A stretch of DNA of 7,849 nt from Clostridiales bacterium (GTDB lineage: Bacteria > Bacillota > Clostridia > Saccharofermentanales > UBA5734): positions 1-7,849 of the forward strand of contig SLMY01000278.1 of NCBI GenBank assembly GCA_007133255.1, in the 5' to 3' direction. Under the pieces are notes generated by a model. It was not told the origin of the DNA. It made no database searches and was given only the letters and a program-made list of their open reading frames with translations. Below are positions 5,822 to 7,849 of this stretch, in pieces. Each line of letters starts with the position of its first letter. Positions within the stretch are counted from its first letter, which is position 1. The translations under genes and the position numbers were made by a program.

Positions 5822-5831
5822 CATGTATAAT
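5803..5831 (+). promoter_or_regulatory. Strong sigma-A-type promoter of transketolase
   Basis: TTGGAA (5803-5808) and a perfect TATAAT (5826-5831) are separated by exactly 17 bases. Transcription would start near 5838, leaving a leader of about 146 bases before the transketolase ATG. This is the best promoter match in the window, fitting a highly expressed central-metabolism gene. Confidence 0.75.
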
Positions 5832-5837
5832 ACCTTT

Positions 5838-5983
5838 GATGACTTAACGGCTTTTTCAGCCGGCGCGGCGCGAATCGCGCTGTCTTGGCTGTGTAAGAAA
5901 GATATTAAAGTGTTAAAGTTTCAACCGGCCCGGCCTTGACAGGATTGACCGGGCTACAAAATAATTTTACGAGGTGAATGTAT
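5838..5983 (+). other. Structured 5' leader of transketolase
   Basis: The leader can fold in at least two exclusive ways near its 5' end: CGGCT (5848-5852) with AGCCG (5858-5862), or CAGCC (5857-5861) with GGCTG (5887-5891), the latter enclosing GCGCG (5868-5872) with CGCGC (5876-5880). Further on, GCCCGG (5928-5933) pairs with CCGGGC (5949-5954), ending 16 bases before the GAGGTG ribosome binding site at 5971. I do not recognise a known riboswitch or T-box. No intrinsic-terminator T-run follows the last hairpin, so any control would more likely act on translation or mRNA stability. Confidence 0.4.
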
Positions 5984-7849
5984 ATGACCAACAAACAACA
6001 GATGGATCAGCTGGCCATTAACGCGATACGTGTTCTGTCAGCCGAAGGTGTTCAGAAAGCCAATTCAGGTCATCCCGGTCTGCCCATGGGCGCGGCGCCG
6101 ATGGCATATGAGCTGTGGGCCAATCATTTGAAGCATAACCCCGCTGACCCGCAGTGGATTAACCGTGATCGTTTTGTGCTGAGCGCCGGCCACGGTTCAA
6201 TGCTGCTTTACTCATTACTGCATCTGTTTAACTACGGACTCGCGATGGATGAGCTCAAGTCTTTCCGCCAGTGGGGCAGCCAGACACCTGGTCACCCGGA
6301 ATACGGACATACACCAGGTGTTGAGATGACCACAGGTCCTTTAGGCCAGGGTATCGCCGCCGCTGTAGGTATGGCCATAGCTGAGGCTCATCTGGCAGCC
6401 CGGTTCAACGAGGATGGCTTCCCGGTTTTTGATCATTATACATACGCGCTTGTTGGTGACGGCTGCATGATGGAAGGTGTCAGCAGTGAAGCCAGCTCCT
6501 TCGCCGGCCATCTGAAACTTGGCAAACTTATTGTTTTCTATGATGATAACGAGATTTCTATTGAAGGCAGCACCGATCTCGCGTTTACAGAAGATGTTGG
6601 CAAACGCTATGAGGCTTACGGCTGGCAGGTGATCAAAGTCGCTGATGGGAATGACACCGAAGCGATCGCGGCCGCATTAAAAGAAGCGAAAGCCGACAGC
6701 AGCCGTCCTGCGATCATCATCGTCACCACTCAGATCGGCTACGGTTCACCGCTGGCGGGAATGGCGAAAACACATGGTGAACCACTGGGCGAAGATAATC
6801 TTGAGGCAACTAAAAAAACACTCGGCTGGCCGGAAAGTGAACCCTTTACCGTCCCGGCATCGCTTCTTGACTATCTCGCGGACATGACACAAGGCATGCA
6901 GGCAGCCCAGGACGAATGGGATAACATGCTCGCACGTTATCGTGAATCATATGCCGACAAAGCGGCCGAACTGGATGAATGCCTCAATATGGATCTGCCT
7001 GACCTTCTGAACGATCAGGAGTTCTGGGAATTCGAAGGTGCCAGCGCGACACGCGCCACCAGCGGCGTCTGCCTGAACCGGCTGGCGGAACGCCTGCCGA
7101 ACCTGATCGGCGGCAGCGCTGATCTCGCGCCTTCAACCAAGACAGAAATTAAAGGTAAAGGCTGGTTTGACGAAGATCCTAAAGGCAAGAATATTCACTT
7201 TGGTGTTCGTGAATTCGCGATGGCAGCCGCGGCGAACGGAATCGCCCTGCATGGCGGTCTGCGTGTGTTCTGCTCAACCTTCTTTATTTTCAGTGACTAT
7301 CTGAAACCGGCCCTGCGCCTGAGCGCGATCATGAAACTGCCGGTAATCTATGTTCTGACACACGACAGTATTGGAGTTGGCGAAGACGGACCAACTCATG
7401 AGCCCATCGAGCATCTGACCGCTATCCGTGCCACACCTGATATTATGGTGTTCCGCCCGGCAGACGGTAAAGAAACGGCTGCCGGCTATCTCGCGGCGCT
7501 CAAACGCCAGTCACCCAGTTGTCTGGTACTTTCCAGGCAAAACCTGCCAACACTCGAACAGACAGGTCCGGATGCCTTAAAAGGCGCTTATATCCTGCGT
7601 GATGCCGACAACCCTGAACTGATCCTGATGGCGTCAGGCTCTGAAGTGGAAATTATCCTGGCAGCCGCGGAAAAACTGGCTGCTGAAGGCAAAGCGGTCA
7701 GAGTTGTTTCAGTACCCAGCTTTGAACTGTTTGAAGAACAGTCCGACGCGTACAAAGAAAGTGTTTTGCCCGGCGCGGTTCGCAAACGTGTCGCGGTTGA
7801 AGCCGGTTCGTCATTATCCTGGTATCGTTACGTTGGTCTCGATGGCAAA
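5984..7849 (+). CDS. tkt: Transketolase, lacking about 40 C-terminal residues at the window edge
   Basis: The frame is open from the ATG at 5984 (GAGGTG at 5971-5976, seven bases upstream) to the end of the window: 622 codons without stop or frameshift, against about 660-670 in the family. Transketolase moves two-carbon ketol units between sugar phosphates in the non-oxidative pentose phosphate pathway, as a cytoplasmic thiamine-diphosphate and Mg-dependent dimer. The thiamine-binding signature GDG (158-160) to N189 is present. Active-site residues by comparison with E. coli TktA are H30 (SGHPG), H70 (GHGS), H264 (THGEP), R367 and S388 (GGSADL), the catalytic E410 (GVREFAM), H470 and H482 (THDSIGVGEDGPTHEP) and R528. 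The N-terminal thiamine domain, the central pyrimidine domain and most of the C-terminal domain are included. It seems independently transcribed and unrelated in function to the MFS gene before it. Confidence 0.97.
   Translation, partial: MTNKQQMDQLAINAIRVLSAEGVQKANSGHPGLPMGAAPMAYELWANHLKHNPADPQWINRDRFVLSAGHGSMLLYSLLHLFNYGLAMDELKSFRQWGSQTPGHPEYGHTPGVEMTTGPLGQGIAAAVGMAIAEAHLAARFNEDGFPVFDHYTYALVGDGCMMEGVSSEASSFAGHLKLGKLIVFYDDNEISIEGSTDLAFTEDVGKRYEAYGWQVIKVADGNDTEAIAAALKEAKADSSRPAIIIVTTQIGYGSPLAGMAKTHGEPLGEDNLEATKKTLGWPESEPFTVPASLLDYLADMTQGMQAAQDEWDNMLARYRESYADKAAELDECLNMDLPDLLNDQEFWEFEGASATRATSGVCLNRLAERLPNLIGGSADLAPSTKTEIKGKGWFDEDPKGKNIHFGVREFAMAAAANGIALHGGLRVFCSTFFIFSDYLKPALRLSAIMKLPVIYVLTHDSIGVGEDGPTHEPIEHLTAIRATPDIMVFRPADGKETAAGYLAALKRQSPSCLVLSRQNLPTLEQTGPDALKGAYILRDADNPELILMASGSEVEIILAAAEKLAAEGKAVRVVSVPSFELFEEQSDAYKESVLPGAVRKRVAVEAGSSLSWYRYVGLDGK

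Noticed and set aside
5754..5939. Plus-strand open frame of 61 codons between MFS and transketolase
   Set aside because: It overlaps the end of the MFS gene, runs through a terminator and a promoter, and has no family features.
5936..5965. TTGACA-18-AATAAT as a second transketolase promoter
   Set aside because: The -35 is perfect, but transcription would start at about 5972, inside the ribosome binding site (5971-5976), so the transcript could not be translated normally. The upstream promoter at 5803-5831 is better placed.

Overview
The window looks like an ordinary chromosomal segment from a mid-GC Bacillota (class Bacilli). It has strong AGGAGG-type ribosome binding sites, TTGnnn-17-TATAAT sigma-A-type promoters, and proteins of the usual Bacilli type (non-haem ferritin, CHAD protein, two-domain transketolase). 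I suspect a Sporolactobacillus-like or related lineage, but that is an impression from protein style, not something the sequence proves. No insertion sequence, phage gene, CRISPR array, tRNA or rRNA is visible.

Layout. (1) At 1-152, minus strand, is the 5' end of a sugar phosphate isomerase/epimerase (xylose-isomerase-like TIM barrel) gene with a good promoter of its own. (2) Divergent from it, at 374-889, is a bacterial ferritin with a complete ferroxidase centre. (3) A bidirectional terminator at about 960-1000 separates it from the convergent CHAD-domain gene (1002-2003, minus), whose product probably binds polyphosphate. (4) Upstream of CHAD on the same strand, after a 252-base gap, is a 560-residue DUF4091/GH123-type glycoside hydrolase-like protein without a signal peptide (2256-3938, minus). 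(5) Divergent from it is a 12-helix MFS permease (4406-5761, plus). The 467 bases between these two start codons hold two opposed promoters, a perfect 7-6-7 inverted repeat, a strong imperfect hairpin and a perfect 13-base tandem duplication. (6) At 5984 to the window end is transketolase, complete except for about 40 C-terminal residues, with a strong promoter and a structured leader of about 146 bases.

How the genes may work together. The hydrolase and MFS permease look like a small divergent carbohydrate-use module: import of an oligosaccharide or glycoside followed by cytoplasmic cleavage, controlled by a repressor or activator encoded elsewhere. This is inferred from gene order and the shared control region. 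The DE pair in the hydrolase recalls the GH123 N-acetylgalactosaminidase active site, but the true substrate is unknown. Transketolase is central pentose-phosphate metabolism. Ferritin and CHAD are storage-related (iron and, probably, polyphosphate) and converge, but nothing else ties them together.

The most notable points are the hydrolase/MFS module with its repeat-rich control region, the corrected start of the MFS gene (81 codons downstream of the longest open frame), and the structured leader ahead of transketolase.
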